NCBI GenBank assembly: GCA_963966185.1
Contig: CAWZYM010000139.1
Location: 760,001-824,000 of the forward strand
Reading direction: 5' to 3'
DNA: 64,000 nucleotides
From: Rhabditoides inermis
Lineage: Eukaryota; Nematoda; Chromadorea; Rhabditida; Rhabditidae
Shown here: positions 18,976 to 30,893 of the stretch, piece after piece
Layout: the number at the start of each line of letters is the position of its first letter
How positions within the stretch are numbered: position 1 is the first letter of the stretch
Position numbers and translations under genes: made by a program
Notes under the pieces: generated by a model
Told to the model about the DNA's origin: nothing
Seen by the model: the letters and a program-made list of their open reading frames with translations, nothing else
Databases searched by the model: none

Positions 18976-21900
18976 TCAACGACCCACCTTGAATCCGAAA
19001 TGCGGGAAGTGAGCGTCGTGGGCCCATTGTTCATAAGTGTAATAAACACCACCATGTTTTTTGCAGTTCTTGTTCGGAGGGTTAGTAGTATCGTAGATTT
19101 GCTCAAGGTGCATGTATTTCGCCCAGCCCTTCGCTTCTATTGCGTCCAGTTTGGAGCGGAAGTCTTGCTGATTGCCATCTGTGACGTAGATGGGAGCATG
19201 TGTGTAGTCTGAACACATTGCATACATCTGCAGTGTACTCATTGCCACTCACGGCTGTATGGAATGAGAACAATCTCCTGTCCGCGATCATTTGCAAAGC
19301 CATACCAATCAAAGAGCTGAAAGCAGACACAAATGCACATATGGACACCATGAATCGCTCACATCTGACACGACTCGCTTGATTGCCGATAGGGGAGAGT
19401 TCCTCTGTAAGTATCGTAACCCACACACATCACTCGTAGAAAGGAAGTGAACAAGACAAGCGAGAGACTAGCGAGAATCAGTGCCTACCATGCGCACTTC
19501 CTTCCCACTATCCCACACTACGCACCTCGAGGGGGATGAGGACGAAGAGCGAGGTCTCGGGACAGGTAAAGCAGAGCAGGCCGGGCGGCGCGGGCTTGGC
19601 ACTAGAAGGGTACTGGTACGAGGCCTGCAGGTCGCGGTAGCCTGCCGGGCACTCGCACGACACGCCGTCAGCCGCGCACACAGACGTCGACGGACAGTTG
19701 CACTCGCCTAAACCGTCTCTCCATTCCACTCAATCGCCGTAGTGCTCCAATATTTATTGTGGGAGAGAGGGAGAAGGCACGCACCGACCGCCTCGACGTC
19801 GTTGTGCAGGCTGGCTTCGCACAGCAACGGCAGCGGCGTGAACCAGGCCACGTCGACGAAGCGCACGTTGCCGTTGACGCGCAGCAGGGCGAGCGTCGAC
19901 GCGCCGCCGTCCGCCGACAGCCGAGCCTCGCGCGGACCCGACGCCAGCCGCCACGAGTCGTGGTGCGGCACGTTCGCCTACCACAACCTTACACCACCAA
20001 CCACACCGCAGCCCCAACCTGCGCGTTTGTCTTGGCAGATGTGAACATTTGCCAAGCGGTTGCGTCGGCGAACTTTGTGAAGTCTTTGGCGGCGCCCGGG
20101 ACACGAACGGGGTGGATCTGACAAGGGGTTGAATCACTCGGGGAGAAGGGGGCACTAACGGGTCCGACGAGCGACAGGTCGCCCTTGAACAGATAGGCCA
20201 CGTCGACGGGACTGTGATCGTCATCGAAGAACAAGCGGCACTTCTCGTGCAGCCGCTGGTTCGCCTGTCAAACGTCCGCATCTCATGCAATGCGTCACAA
20301 ACACAAACGATACCTTTTTGATCTCCGCAGGTGTGTTGCTCTTCATGTGAACGACGTGGTGATTGTAGGTGAGATACAGACACGAGTTTCTGTCCTTATC
20401 GAAGAACGTTTCCATTCGCAGCTCCTCTCGATTTATGTTGCACCATTTCACCAGACACTCATCTGCAATCGATATCTCATTCAGGGGCAATCAGAAAACA
20501 ATCGTAGACAAACAACTGACAGTTTGGCCGCACGTTTTGCACACACACCACCCAGTGCCTGCAACATAGTTATTCGAGAAAACAAACGATGATAACTTGT
20601 ACCTTTCGTCGTCATCGGTAACCAGTTTGGGTGTTCCTCGAGAACTCCTGGTCACAAACTGCGCGTGGCTCAGCGAAGTGGCATATTTGTCTGCAACATA
20701 GTGCATGTCTCGTGGATGCCACTGACCACCAACCATCGCTGTGAGAGGCTGTAGCTGTGGAGCGGCCGCTTCCCCGCCTATTCAGCCATACAGAACCGAT
20801 CGAACTCGCCTCAGTCAGCCCTGAAACAGACACCGTCGACGCGTCAACGGTGTGACGGCGCGACTCACGTGTCAGCAGGGCGCCGATCGTGTGCGTGGTC
20901 GACTCGAGTGGTAGCGCGCCGTCCTCGCCGCACTTGGCTACTCTCTCCGCGTATCTCATCTGAATCGAGAAGAGAACTATTTTCAATTTGAACACGATGC
21001 ATATAGTGTTCGGAGTTTAGGCTCCTATTGACGGCAAAAAAATTGAATTCACGCGCGAAAAGACTGTGGGGAGAGAAGAGACGCAGACAGTTAGCGCCCC
21101 GCTCTCTCACTTTCCCATTATAATCTCGCATTAAAAATAGTCTGTCCGGCGACTGTACCTTAGTGCGAACTTTGTAGCACTGCGATTGAATGAAGGTGTA
21201 TCCGAAAGGGCACGCAGACAAGAGCTCTAAATTAAGTTTGAGGTCAGTCTTTTATCACACCGTATCTGTAAGAATCGGACACTTTTTGGGCATGTGGTTA
21301 CTAGGAGCTATGCAGGCGCATACAAGGATTATCGAAGGTCCTCTACAAGATGTATAGGGTCGTTTTTGTCAAATATGCAAATTTGGCCCATTAAGGGACC
21401 ACTACCTCAAATCGGTCAATTTTTACCAAAACACTTGAAATAAGAGCTCGTTCGATTCCTTATCAGATTCTAAGAACTTTTTCATATAAAATGTTTTCGA
21501 AAAAAATAAGTTCAAAAAAGTTCAAAAAGATGAAAAATTTGCATATTTTTGATTTTTTTGAAAATGTTGCTGACCTGAGAAGCAAGAATAATTAGCACCA
21601 TTTGAAAGAGCGTGTTTTGTTTGGTCTACATGATTTTTATGAAGAAAATCAATCCTGACATCATCTGCCATCCAGACGGTTGAAAGTGGTCCGGAAAGCG
21701 ATGTTTCGGCATTTTTCGATTTTTCGCCCTGTGTCACTGCGAAGAAGCAAAAAGCAAATACACCATGATAATCTACGCACTTTGTTTAGTATATGGACGT
21801 GTTTTCATGAAAATCTATCATGACGTCATCTGCCATCCAGTCCGGACAAGTCCGGACTCCGGTGGTCCGGACAAGTTTGCAGTTATTGTGCACCTTTAAT

Positions 21901-23334
21901 TATCATTTCAAACTATCAAAAAGATATCTCAAGATCCAAGATTCTCGCTCGTGTGATTCAGTGCATTCCCGTTTGCTGTTTTTGTTCGCTATCCCGCTCA
22001 AGTTTTTCGTTGACCCATATCCGTTGGTTGTACTGGATAGTGCAAATGCAACCGTCTGGATGGCAGATGACGTCATGATAGATTTTCATGAAAACACGTC
22101 CATATACTAAACAAAGTGCGTAGATTATCATGGTGTATTTGCTTTTTGCTTCTTCGCAGTGACACAGGGCGACAAATCGAAAAATGCCGAAATATCGCTT
22201 TCCGGACCACTTTCAACCGTCTGGATGGCAGATGATGTCAGGATTGATTTTCTTCATAAAAATCATGTAGACCAAACAAAAAACGCTCTTTCAAATGGTG
22301 CTAATTATTCTTGCTTCTCAGGTCAGCAACATTTTCAAAAAAATCGAAATATGCAAATTTTTCATTTTTCAGATCATAACTTTTTTGAACTTATTATTTT
22401 CGAAAAACATTTTTTTATGAAAAAGTTTTTAGAATTTGATAAGGAATCGAACGAGCTCTTATTTGAAGTGTTTTGGCAAAAATTGATCGATTTGAGGTAG
22501 TGGTCCCTTAATAAGCCAAATTTGCATATTTGACAAAAACGACCCTATACATCTTGTAGAGAACCTTTGATAATCCTTGTATGCGCCGGCATAGCTCCTA
22601 GTAACCACCTCGTCCGATTCTTACAGAGACGGTGTGTTATTGATCAGTCAAACTGTAGTCAGTTTTTCGAAAGCCATTCGGGAGTGTTTCGAAGTTTCGA
22701 AGACATAGCAAGGCATCCCGTAGTGTTCGGGAATGTTCGGGGATATTCCGAAGGCAATTCGAGAGTGTTCTGAGGGCAATTCGAAAGGCAATTCCGAAGC
22801 GTTTCGGAGGCATTCGGGAGTGTTTTGAAGAGACTGACCGCAACTTGACCCACTCACCGAATTGGCATGTGAAGGCGGCGGCGGTCTTGTCCTTGATGAC
22901 TCCCGTGTACATCTGCGACTGACAGAAGCGACGCGCGTTCATCTCAGTGTCCACGAATTGAATCTGAATGGTGGGATGACTGGGTGGAACGAGTCCACTA
23001 TCCACCTCTTTCTCGCACTGCCTTCCATCGTTCGAGAGTCGGCCGGTCGGCCCCCAGTAGTTGTGCGCACAGAACACCGAAAACTCCTCTGAGCCCGCCA
23101 CTGACTCCGCGTCTGCAACCCAAACAACATCACAGCACGCAATCATTGGTCGATAATCAACGATAGTCGATCGATATCCATGCTCCTAGTGATCGCCGTC
23201 CTCGATCCGGTCAGAGTGATATCGATGGGTATCGATTGATTCGTGTGTCACAGAGGCCGGTGCGTACCGGTGGTGGCGGCTCGGGCGGAGTGGAGGAGAA
23301 GGAGGAGGTGTAAGGCTGCGACGAGATGCCGCAT
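18976..23334 (-). CDS. Secreted C-type-lectin-like protein with Cys-rich module, 13 exons
   Basis: Exons, from the start: 23334-23268, 23112-22858, 21226-21159, 20959-20869, 20820-20734, 20690-20603, 20558-20500, 20462-20314, 20264-20160, 19977-19785, 19707-19526, 19316-19253 and 19208-18976. All phases agree and give 546 residues. The protein starts with a signal peptide (HLLLLLHSARA). A Cys-containing N-terminal region follows, then a CTLD-like stretch: CPFGYTFIQSQCYKV, AERVAKCGEDGALPL, an SVWLN core, and a C-terminal Cys pair around HWVVCVQNVRPNC. Two further unrecognised regions follow. Next is a Cys-rich EGF-like segment (GECNCPSTSVCAADG, then SCECPAGY) and a last domain ending HFPHFGFKVGR. 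There is no membrane anchor, so it is probably extracellular. Intron 2 is enlarged by a palindromic element. The CTLD call is moderate; the rest is of unknown function. Confidence 0.7.
21246..22649. mobile_element. 1.4-kb palindromic (foldback) element in intron 2 of the lectin-like gene
   Basis: Two arms of about 600 bp (roughly 21246-21842 and 22055-22649) are inverted copies: GTAAGAATCGGAC, GGTTACTAGGAGCTATGC and GACGTCATCTGCCATCCA recur in reverse complement on the other side. The spacer is about 210 bp and has a TCCGGACAAGTCCGGAC palindrome at its left edge. No transposase is visible. It is most simply a non-autonomous foldback or giant MITE. Confidence 0.75.
22650..22850. repeat. Degenerate ~21-bp tandem repeat
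   Basis: Variants of CATTCGGGAGTGTTTCGAAG repeat about eight times just beside exon 2 of the lectin-like gene, inside intron 2. There is no coding evidence. Confidence 0.55.
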
Positions 23335-25037
23335 CACAGGGAGGAGAGGGCGAGAGGGATGGATGGAGTGGCGAAGGACGCCGCCGCGCGCCTTTTACAC
23401 CACCCACCACACCACGCTAATCGGCGAGTCGCCGGGTCGTCTCCAGTCCTGATGACAAGCAATCGGAATATGCAGATCAGCGAGACGTGTCATTTCACAC
23501 ACGTGCTGAACGAGAAGAGGTTGTGGGACGGGTGGTTGATGAGAGTCGCCAGGATGCATCAATCCGCCACTATGATTGGCCGGTCGGTTCGGCCGGTCGA
23601 GGCGACTCCTCGCGTGTCGCTCTCCCTCGGCAGTTCATCCCTCCCTGTGCGTGATACTGACCCTCAAAACGCAACCACCAAAAAGTTGGGAATTCAACAG
23701 GGGTCTGTTGTTTTTTCTAACCATCTTAAAGGAACACGACTCTAAATTCCGTACCTTCATAAACTACGACTGCCATATGGAAGTATGGAAGATTATAAAA
23801 ATACAACAAGGCATTCGCGGCCCGGCCGTAGTGTCACTCATTTGTTCACTGGCCGGTGAACTCAGACGCACGCTACGCATCAGTTCGGGGCTCAAGCAAT
23901 TTAGCAAAACTTGTGGCAGCGAAAGGAATTAAACCCGCGGTGAACAGATCACTGGCTGCGCTCGCTAGACACTAGGCTAAATGATCATGACAGCAATTTC
24001 GCAGAAACCGACTATGACTATGAGCTTGATTTTCTGTAACATAGGAGACGCGTTGCGTGTGCGTCGCGTGCGTTTAAATTCACGCAAATCAGTGAACGCG
24101 CGCCGGGCCGTGGCATTAGAGGATCTATATCTCGGAAGACATAAAAGTATCTTGCCCACGGACACCTCCGAAGAGAGAAACCAAGGTCTCGATTGTGCGC
24201 GGAGGAGCCCGGCGACAAGAGAGAGAACCATGAAAAACCATTTCTACAGTCCCCCGGAGACACGACCACAACACACATCAAGAAATATAGGTTTATGATC
24301 GATGGCAAAGGAGTATGGTGAGAAAAAGGGACAGGGAAGACATGCCTGCTCTCAAAGCTGGCTGGTCATCGTGGTGTGCATCCGACTTGACTGCCAGAGC
24401 TCCTCGAGCTCTTCTTATGTGGTGGTGAGTGTGCTAGAGCCCCTGTCGAGAGTAGATCTGTAGATCGGTCCGTCTCCCTCAGTAGCCGACGGCACGGTGC
24501 TATCAGTGATTGGTCCGCCAACTACACACAACACACAAATCAACAAACATATATTTACCAGTTCTCTCTACGAAATAAAAACTTCGCGGCTCCCACGTGT
24601 TCCAATCGTTTTTAAAACACATACCATCTGCACAATTGTCCCCGAGATACACTATATCTACAAAATATATTGAAAAAAATTCGTTTCTGCATGTTCTGTT
24701 CATTCATTTTCAACAAATAGTTTGATTTTGAAAAGTTATGATATTTTCATGTTCGTTCATGTGCTAATCATAGTTTTGGAACGAAATTTAGAGTGGTATG
24801 TTCCTCAAACCAACCGCGAATAGCCTTACAATCGGTATTATTGAAATTTTCTGAAGTAGAATTCAATAGACGCCAAACATCATGTAGTGCAAACAGAGCA
24901 AACGACTTGGACAGAATTTCAAGTGTCCTAATTGCTAGTTCCGCACAGGACTTAAGTCATCAACGTTGTTTGTCACAAAGACGGTTTACAAGCACTTTCT
25001 GAAATGCAATGAGCACACTGTTTCAAGTCGACTCATC
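23335..25037. other. Intergenic region, possible tRNA-derived repeat
   Basis: No gene model could be supported. On the minus strand a tRNA-like remnant is visible at about 23890-23985 (A-box-like TAGCCTAGTGTCTAGCG, B-box-like GGGTTTAATTCC). The rest shows only short ORFs with no recognisable motifs. Promoters of the neighbouring divergent genes presumably lie here, but I see no clear TATA boxes. Confidence 0.5.
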
Positions 25038-25316
25038 ATGAAGGTTCTCTTCGTCTCTCTCGTTGTTGTCTTGGGTCTTTCGGTGGGAGAGCCTTGTCAT
25101 CCTTATCTCCTTATATATCTTTCTCCCTCTCTCCTCCTCTCTCTCCCCTCTCTTCATATTGACTATGTCTTTCTTCATTTTAGGGCGCTTTGTCCTTCCC
25201 TCCCACCAGAAAGCGCGAGGTAGAACAGACGTATAGCTTCCACTTTTCGCTAACTTCTTCTGATTTAGGTATCGTTCGAAGACGATCGTATCGCCCGCTC
25301 CTTCCCTATTATTTAA
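25038..25316 (+). CDS. Small secreted peptide precursor, three exons
   Basis: Exons 25038-25082, 25184-25219 and 25269-25316, all phase 0, give a 42-residue product. MKVLFVSLVVVLGLS is a good signal peptide. The remaining 27 residues begin GALSFPPTRKREVS and end SFPII. The dibasic RKR could be a prohormone-convertase site. The donors (GTGGGA, GTAGAA) and acceptors (TTTTAG, ATTTAG) are acceptable. It resembles a neuropeptide-like or antimicrobial-type precursor in shape only; no family is recognised. It could also be a chance model, since it is so short. Confidence 0.45.
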
Positions 25317-26168
25317 TCGTCTTTTCGTAATTGTGATGCACCGTCATGTTATGGTCAATCACAGACTTCGAGGTGGATCGAACCAGTCCTTGAGATTGAT
25401 GAGTGACTCAATTTGAATTGACATCATTTCCTTTCGCTTACTATCACAGCGGATTGATCACTTTTAGACCACGTAACACCCAATAGAGGAAAATTCTCGG
25501 GGATGGGTATCGCAACGCGGCCGCCACTCGCGCGGTCGGCGCGCAGGCGGACATGTAAACGAGGCATTTCGGCCAATGGGCCCCATTATACTTTCACGCT
25601 GACGCTGACGCGACGCTGACCCTCCCGTTCAAAAGATGCACCTATCGATTTTGATCACGATGCGTCAACGAAATCAATAGTTGCATCTTTTGCACGGGAG
25701 CGTGAGCGTCGCGTGAGCGTGAGCGTGAAAGTATAATGGAACCTAATGGGCGGTCGGTATGGCTAACGTGCCTGCAGGCCGCAGCGCACGCGACAAAGAC
25801 GCGGCGCGGCGCCCCGCCCTTGAAAAAAGTTGTTCCGAAAAATAGTGAGATTTTTTAGTGAGACATTTTTAACGTCTACTCACCTACCAAACGAGCCAAA
25901 CAGAGAACGATATTTAAAAAAAACGTCACTGTTACAAGAAAATCAGATGCTTCTGACTGCGTGTTTCAGTCATTTCTGTCATGTACTTTGGCAGAGTAAC
26001 ACACATATTAGATTTGTAGCGAATGTTTAACGAAGCCTTCTCTTCAAACTTTTATCGGTAATTTTTACTCGAACATGATACACTAAACCTAAACAGTACC
26101 AATACAAGACCACCTACGATGTAGTTATTTAATCGAAAGAGGAAACGAGGTATGTGTGTGTTTGTGTT
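25317..26168. other. Intergenic region with a TIR element
   Basis: Apart from the inverted-repeat element at 25573-25750, this stretch holds AT-rich sequence without a supported gene. Confidence 0.5.
25573..25750. mobile_element. 178-bp MITE-like inverted repeat
   Basis: The left arm CCATTATACTTTCACGC, followed by GACGCT repeats and AAAAGATGCA, is matched in inverse orientation by the right arm ending GTATAATGG. The arms are about 80 bp and the spacer is very short. No coding capacity. Confidence 0.65.
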
Positions 26169-26563
26169 TCAGTCGAACTCCTCGAACTCCATGTTCCACT
26201 TGGTGTCGTGCACGGACGGAAACCCGTACACCAACTGCATCCTGCCCTTGCTCGCATCGCTAGCGTGACCGCGGAAGCGCACCACTCCTGGTTAGGTATA
26301 CGGTACATTGCCTCACATGGTAGGCGTGTACATACCGTGCGGCGTGATCTTCAGTTGGTGAGCGACGAACGACGGCGACGGTTTGTTGGCCTGAAAGGAG
26401 CGTGAGAGCGGGCGCCGATGGCGGTGCACATACGAAGTAGTCGTCTCCCTTGCACGTGTTGTCGTCGCCGCCGAAGAGAACAGTGTGCTGTGGACCGCCA
26501 GGCACCTTGTACTGCAGGTAGTGCAGGGCGTACGGGAACCTGCAACAATGGAGATGGGCGAGA

Positions 26564-26610
<47 letters not shown>

Positions 26611-26758
26611 AGGGAGAAAGGGAAGTACCTGTCGGGGAAATACACGGCGTACTCTTTTCCCATGAACACTTGGCTGATCCACTGTCTCGAGCATGAATAA
26701 CCCACGTGCGTCTTGCTGCCGAAGATGTCCACCTGAACAGTTCTCTCTCTATCCTCTT

Positions 26759-26805
<47 letters not shown>

Positions 26806-27365
26806 TCCTCTGAACTCACCTCATAGTCGTGTGAGAGTTGGCCCATGAGGTAGTGGTTGCGCGGCTGGAACGCGATGAGAACCTCGTTGAACTGTACGGA
26901 GCGGGCCTGAATAAAGAAAATAGCCACTCCTCCCCACCCCATCCTCCCCCTCTCCCTTCTCTTCTCCACTCACTTCCGGCTCGGTGAGGTACATCTGCGT
27001 GTTGGGGTTGTAGACGAGAAACTTTCCGTAGGGCTGTAGGGTTCGATGGGGCACCTGCCAGCACACCCCTGTCATTACGGCAGTCACATACTGCACCGCA
27101 CCCGAGTCGTCCACTTGAGCCAGCTGCAAACCGTTTCTCTTTTTCTCTCCCCCCCCCGCTCTCTCTTCCATTCAGTGTGAGTTCTTTCTACGCGACAAAC
27201 ACACCTGAATTCCTAATATGTACGAAGCATCGGAGACCCGTTCACAGTGCTGCTTCAGGTTGAACTAAAACATCAATTGATAATAATACGATAACGGAAC
27301 GATAATCGATCGAAACCCACATGCTGGAACTTGATGGGGGTGGGCGTCTGAAATGAGAAGTATGA

Positions 27366-27402
<37 letters not shown>

Positions 27403-27517
27403 AGGGAGGGAGGGAAAAGGGAGAGGGGGAAGGAATCACCTTGGTTTCGGCGGTGGAAGAAGGGAGAAGAGAGAGGAGGAGGAGCGCTGCCAGGAGAGTT
27501 GCAAGGAGCGGACTCAT
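26169..27517 (-). CDS. Secreted protein of unknown family, nine exons
   Basis: Exons 27517-27440, 27347-27321, 27264-27205, 27123-26974, 26906-26820, 26732-26629, 26539-26434, 26390-26336 and 26287-26169. All phases agree and give 261 residues. The N-terminus has a strong signal peptide (LLATLLAALLLLSLLPSS). The mature part has few cysteines (HCERVSD, GVCWQVP, YSCSRQW, NTCKGDD). No transmembrane segment or KDEL-type signal is visible, and the end is MEFEEFD. I do not recognise the family. Short introns next to (CT)n runs are typical of this locus. The exon chain is well supported by length and phase; the function is unknown. Confidence 0.72.
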
Positions 27518-27621
27518 TGCACCACGCAGCCAGCGGCAGAGAGAAGGTGGAAAGAAATGACTCGCTCATCGTCGCTCTTCGCACGTCTTCTGTAAGATTC
27601 AGACGGGGCCTTGTTTACATA

Positions 27622-28187
27622 TAGGCCATTCCCCCCTTTCAGCGTACGGCAATATCGCTGGCTCGCCAGACAGACGAGAATTTTATGCAAATTTGCCCCG
27701 ATTGTATGTTTTTTTTTGCTCAAACATGGTAAAAATGACGAAAATCGAAAAATCGAGCATTAGAGATCTCTGAGCATTCTATCTGGGCATCTTCTCCAGA
27801 AAACTGGGCGCTGTGCGATGAGTTTGAAGAGAGTAATTAAGTTTCGGAGCTTTCCCATTGGAAATCGAGTCAAAAACAAGGTTTTTGGACTCTAATTAGA
27901 GAACGGACGCGAAAAAAAAATCAAAAATCGAACACTAGAGATCGATGAGAACTACTGATACCCATCACATATCAAAATTTTGTGAAAATTGCATTATTCT
28001 GAGATAGAGAACTCTGCTTCATTAGACTTGCAAATGACCCTCATTTCCCTAAAAGAGACCGCCAAGCGCGCGAGTTGCGCCGCCGAATGGTCTCGCACGG
28101 GCCGATCACGGTCAAGTGATGCCTCAAATGCTGTCTAGTAAACAATCGGCGAAATGACTGCCGTACGATGAACGGGGGGATGCCCTA
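27622..28187. mobile_element. 566-bp TIR element
   Basis: TAGGCCATTCCCCCCTTTCA..CGTACGGCA at the left is matched in reverse complement at the right end (TGCCGTACG, then GGGGGGATGCCCTA). The terminal inverted repeats are about 28 bp, with mismatches. The interior has no ORF of note, so it is non-autonomous. Confidence 0.6.
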
Positions 28188-28582
28188 AAAGTCGAGAAGA
28201 AGAAGATATAAGAAGAAGATTATGGAAGATTATAGAAAATTATAGAATATTATAGAAGAGAAGAAGATTATAAATCGAGAAGAAGATCGCCGTCATATGT
28301 GATAGTATAATATCACGTTATGATAATACATATGTATCACCTTTAACCTCTAACTAACACTAACCTCATCACATCTAACATATCACATCACTGTAAGTAT
28401 GGGTTTAATGTGTCTACTCATTGCTGCGCTTTCGTATATTTACATAGCTGGATGTTGAATTGGACACAAATTGCAAAGAATTGTTTGAATATTTGAATTC
28501 TACACGAGGTTGCACAGATCACGAACGGATGTTACGGAAACTATGAGCACCGCCAAATTTGGAAGCAACTAATACACGAGCG

Positions 28583-28672
28583 ATAGCAGGACTCGAATCT
28601 ACGAGTGAGTGCAGTCGACAAATTTCTAGGCGATTGCGAATAGCTGACCAAGTGCGCTATTGTCGATTGCGG
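28583..28672 (-). repeat. tRNA-derived SINE-like sequence
   Basis: On the minus strand: A-box-like GCGCACTTGGTCAGCTA, a disordered middle, and B-box-like TAGATTCGAGTCCTGCTA. Similar tRNA-like remnants on the plus strand lie at about 30418-30492 (TGGTTCAGTAAGTAGAGG .. AGTTCGAATCC) and in a DHHC-gene intron at about 33717-33785 (GGTTCGAGGGTTCGATC). Confidence 0.4.
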
Positions 28673-29769
28673 ACTTGTCAGGAAGGCCAGGAACGTTTCA
28701 TGGAGCGAGAATCTGCACGCTTGTCGGTTTGTGAGTAAAATAGACAATAATTATAATGAGACATAAGCATGAAAGACAAGTTGACTGAGATTGCGTGGAG
28801 TACGGCGTGCCCGGTGTCTCCTTGATGTTGCCAAATGACGCCCATCCTGCTGTTGTTCTACCCGCGAGATCCGCGGTAGGAGAGGAGTGTTCTTGGCGTT
28901 TGTGGCTCGTCCGAGGTGACTATATTCCTCGTCCTCTTCGGTTGCCTGGCCGCCAAAATGGATATTCCCAGCCCCACATATCCACACCAGTTTTGTTGCC
29001 ATAAAAATAAAATGTAGCAACTGTGAGAGCAACGCATCAACACGGACATCATTTCAAGCACGCCCATGCTCGCAATGGAGCCAATGGGGGGGAGTTCGGA
29101 ATAAAGCTGAACTTGGACTCCGGAGTGGTACGAGACCACCTCATTTTCGAGTACCTCGATTTCCGTAGACTAATGAATCAATATGAAAAGATTTTATGAT
29201 ATCATGACATCAGAAAGACTGTATCAGACTCATGAATGATAGTGAATCGATGAGGTTCTATCATTTGGAGATCAGTCGGCACACGATATCGCGGCATGGG
29301 AGGAGCGCAGTAGGGGGCTTTCGGGACGATATACTGCAATCAAGCGGTTAGGTGAGTCAGCGCCCCCCCCCCCCCAGTGGTCAGTCTTTTTGAAACTGCC
29401 TTCGAAGGCGCCAAGACACTGATCACACCTTCACGTAGCATTCGGTTGAGAGAAGTTGCAAATAAAAACTCACTTTGGTTTTCGTATAGGCAGCCGATTC
29501 CTCCTTCAACTTTCTGTGTTGGAATTCGGCGCGGCTCCACTCACTCTCCATTCACCCACACTCTCCATCCACCAAGTGTTAGTTCGAAACATTTATTTGT
29601 TGCGTTTTGTTTGTTATAAAACATTTCTCACCTTCATATAAATTTGGTGAACCGACCGAAGCGGTGTTCGCATTCCGAATCGGCTCGTTTTGTTCCATTC
29701 GAATCCACACACTTCAACGGACCGCGTGACTTCAGAGGACAGTCCACAAGACGCCTGAATACTCGTTTT

Positions 29770-30095
29770 ATTTGTATAAAAAAGTACTTGCGTAAAAAGA
29801 TGAACTTTGACTTAACCCAATGCAGCAAAAGCACATGCAAAAAACGTTTACAAATATTAACACAAACCTGCACCTGTCTCTCCTCCCTTTCTCTCTTCTG
29901 TCTCCTACTTCTTACTAAGTCCTTACTCTCTGTTTATTGTTTATACCGTAGTGGTCACTTGTTAACAACAACAACGGACCATATCAGTATGCGCAGGGTT
30001 GTGTTAGTATTTGTGAACGTTTCATGCATGTGCTTTTGCTGCATTGGGTTGACAAAGTTCATCTCTTTATACGCAAGTACTTTTTTTTAAATAAA
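29770..30095. mobile_element. Inverted-repeat element with ~100-bp arms
   Basis: GTACTTGCGTAAAAAGATG through AACCCAATGCAGCAAAAGC to AAATATTAACACAA is repeated in inverse orientation after a spacer of about 115 bp (ending TTTATACGCAAGTACTTT). MITE-like. Confidence 0.62.
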
Positions 30096-30698
30096 ATATA
30101 TGTGCTTCTGTTAAATTTCATATAAATTTTTTGTATGTGCTGAATTATGACTATTCATCAGGTTTATATCAAAAACTAGTCTATTTTCCTTGTTTTCTCT
30201 CTCACTGTTCTTTCTCTCTTTCACTGCTCTCTCTCTCCCTCTTCCTTCTCTTCTCTCTCTCTCTCTCCCTTTCTCTTTCTCTCTGCCCTTCTCTCTCTGT
30301 ATCTGTCATCTTCTTCTTCTGGATCGCCGTTACGTTCCACAAAACGTTTTTCTCGCATATTTTCTCACTACCAGTCGGCGTCGCGTTAACAGGGATCCTC
30401 GCCACTAACCGAGTGACAGCCGAACATCGAATGGTTCAGTAAGTAGAGGAGTTGTCTCCTAATATTCTGTCTCCGACAGTTCGAATCCTTCACAATACAT
30501 CATGACACATTTGTTTTCAGATTACTTTTGCAATGTTTTCCTTCGCGAAATATGACTGAATGTTCATGCAAGAACCTATATGCCTATCTGCAAATACCCT
30601 ATCAGCAAACCTATATGCTGTTTATATATAATAATATTTATTCTAATTGCTCCAACAATTATTATACAAGATCAAGGTTTACAAAACTCTTATAGATC

Positions 30699-30893
30699 AA
30701 GCAGCTATTAAGTTCCCAAAAATACAAAAAAATAATGTGAAATAAATGTCAAAAAATACCGAAAATGCGAAATAAAATGTCAAAAATTTTGTAAATTTTT
30801 ACAATTTTCGCGCGCCCCATTGCCAAAATGTCGAAAAATACGAAAAAATGTATTTTTGGAAATTTTGTCATTTTTTGAACTTAATAGCTGCTT
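30699..30893. mobile_element. 195-bp MITE
   Basis: Perfect 17-bp terminal inverted repeats AAGCAGCTATTAAGTTC, with an A/T-rich interior made of AAATGTCAAAAAATACGAAA variants that are themselves partly palindromic. Confidence 0.68.

Noticed and set aside
19103..19426. A transmembrane segment (FMVSICAFVSAFSSLIGM) in the lectin-like gene
   Set aside because: It lies in a frame that does not join the flanking exons. The in-phase model uses TTTCAG at 19317 and gives LFDWYGFANDRGQE instead.
20612..20995. Lectin-like gene ending at the stop at 20612
   Set aside because: Splicing at GATG|GTTGG (20734) to 20690 keeps phase and continues into a CTLD-like C-terminus and further exons.
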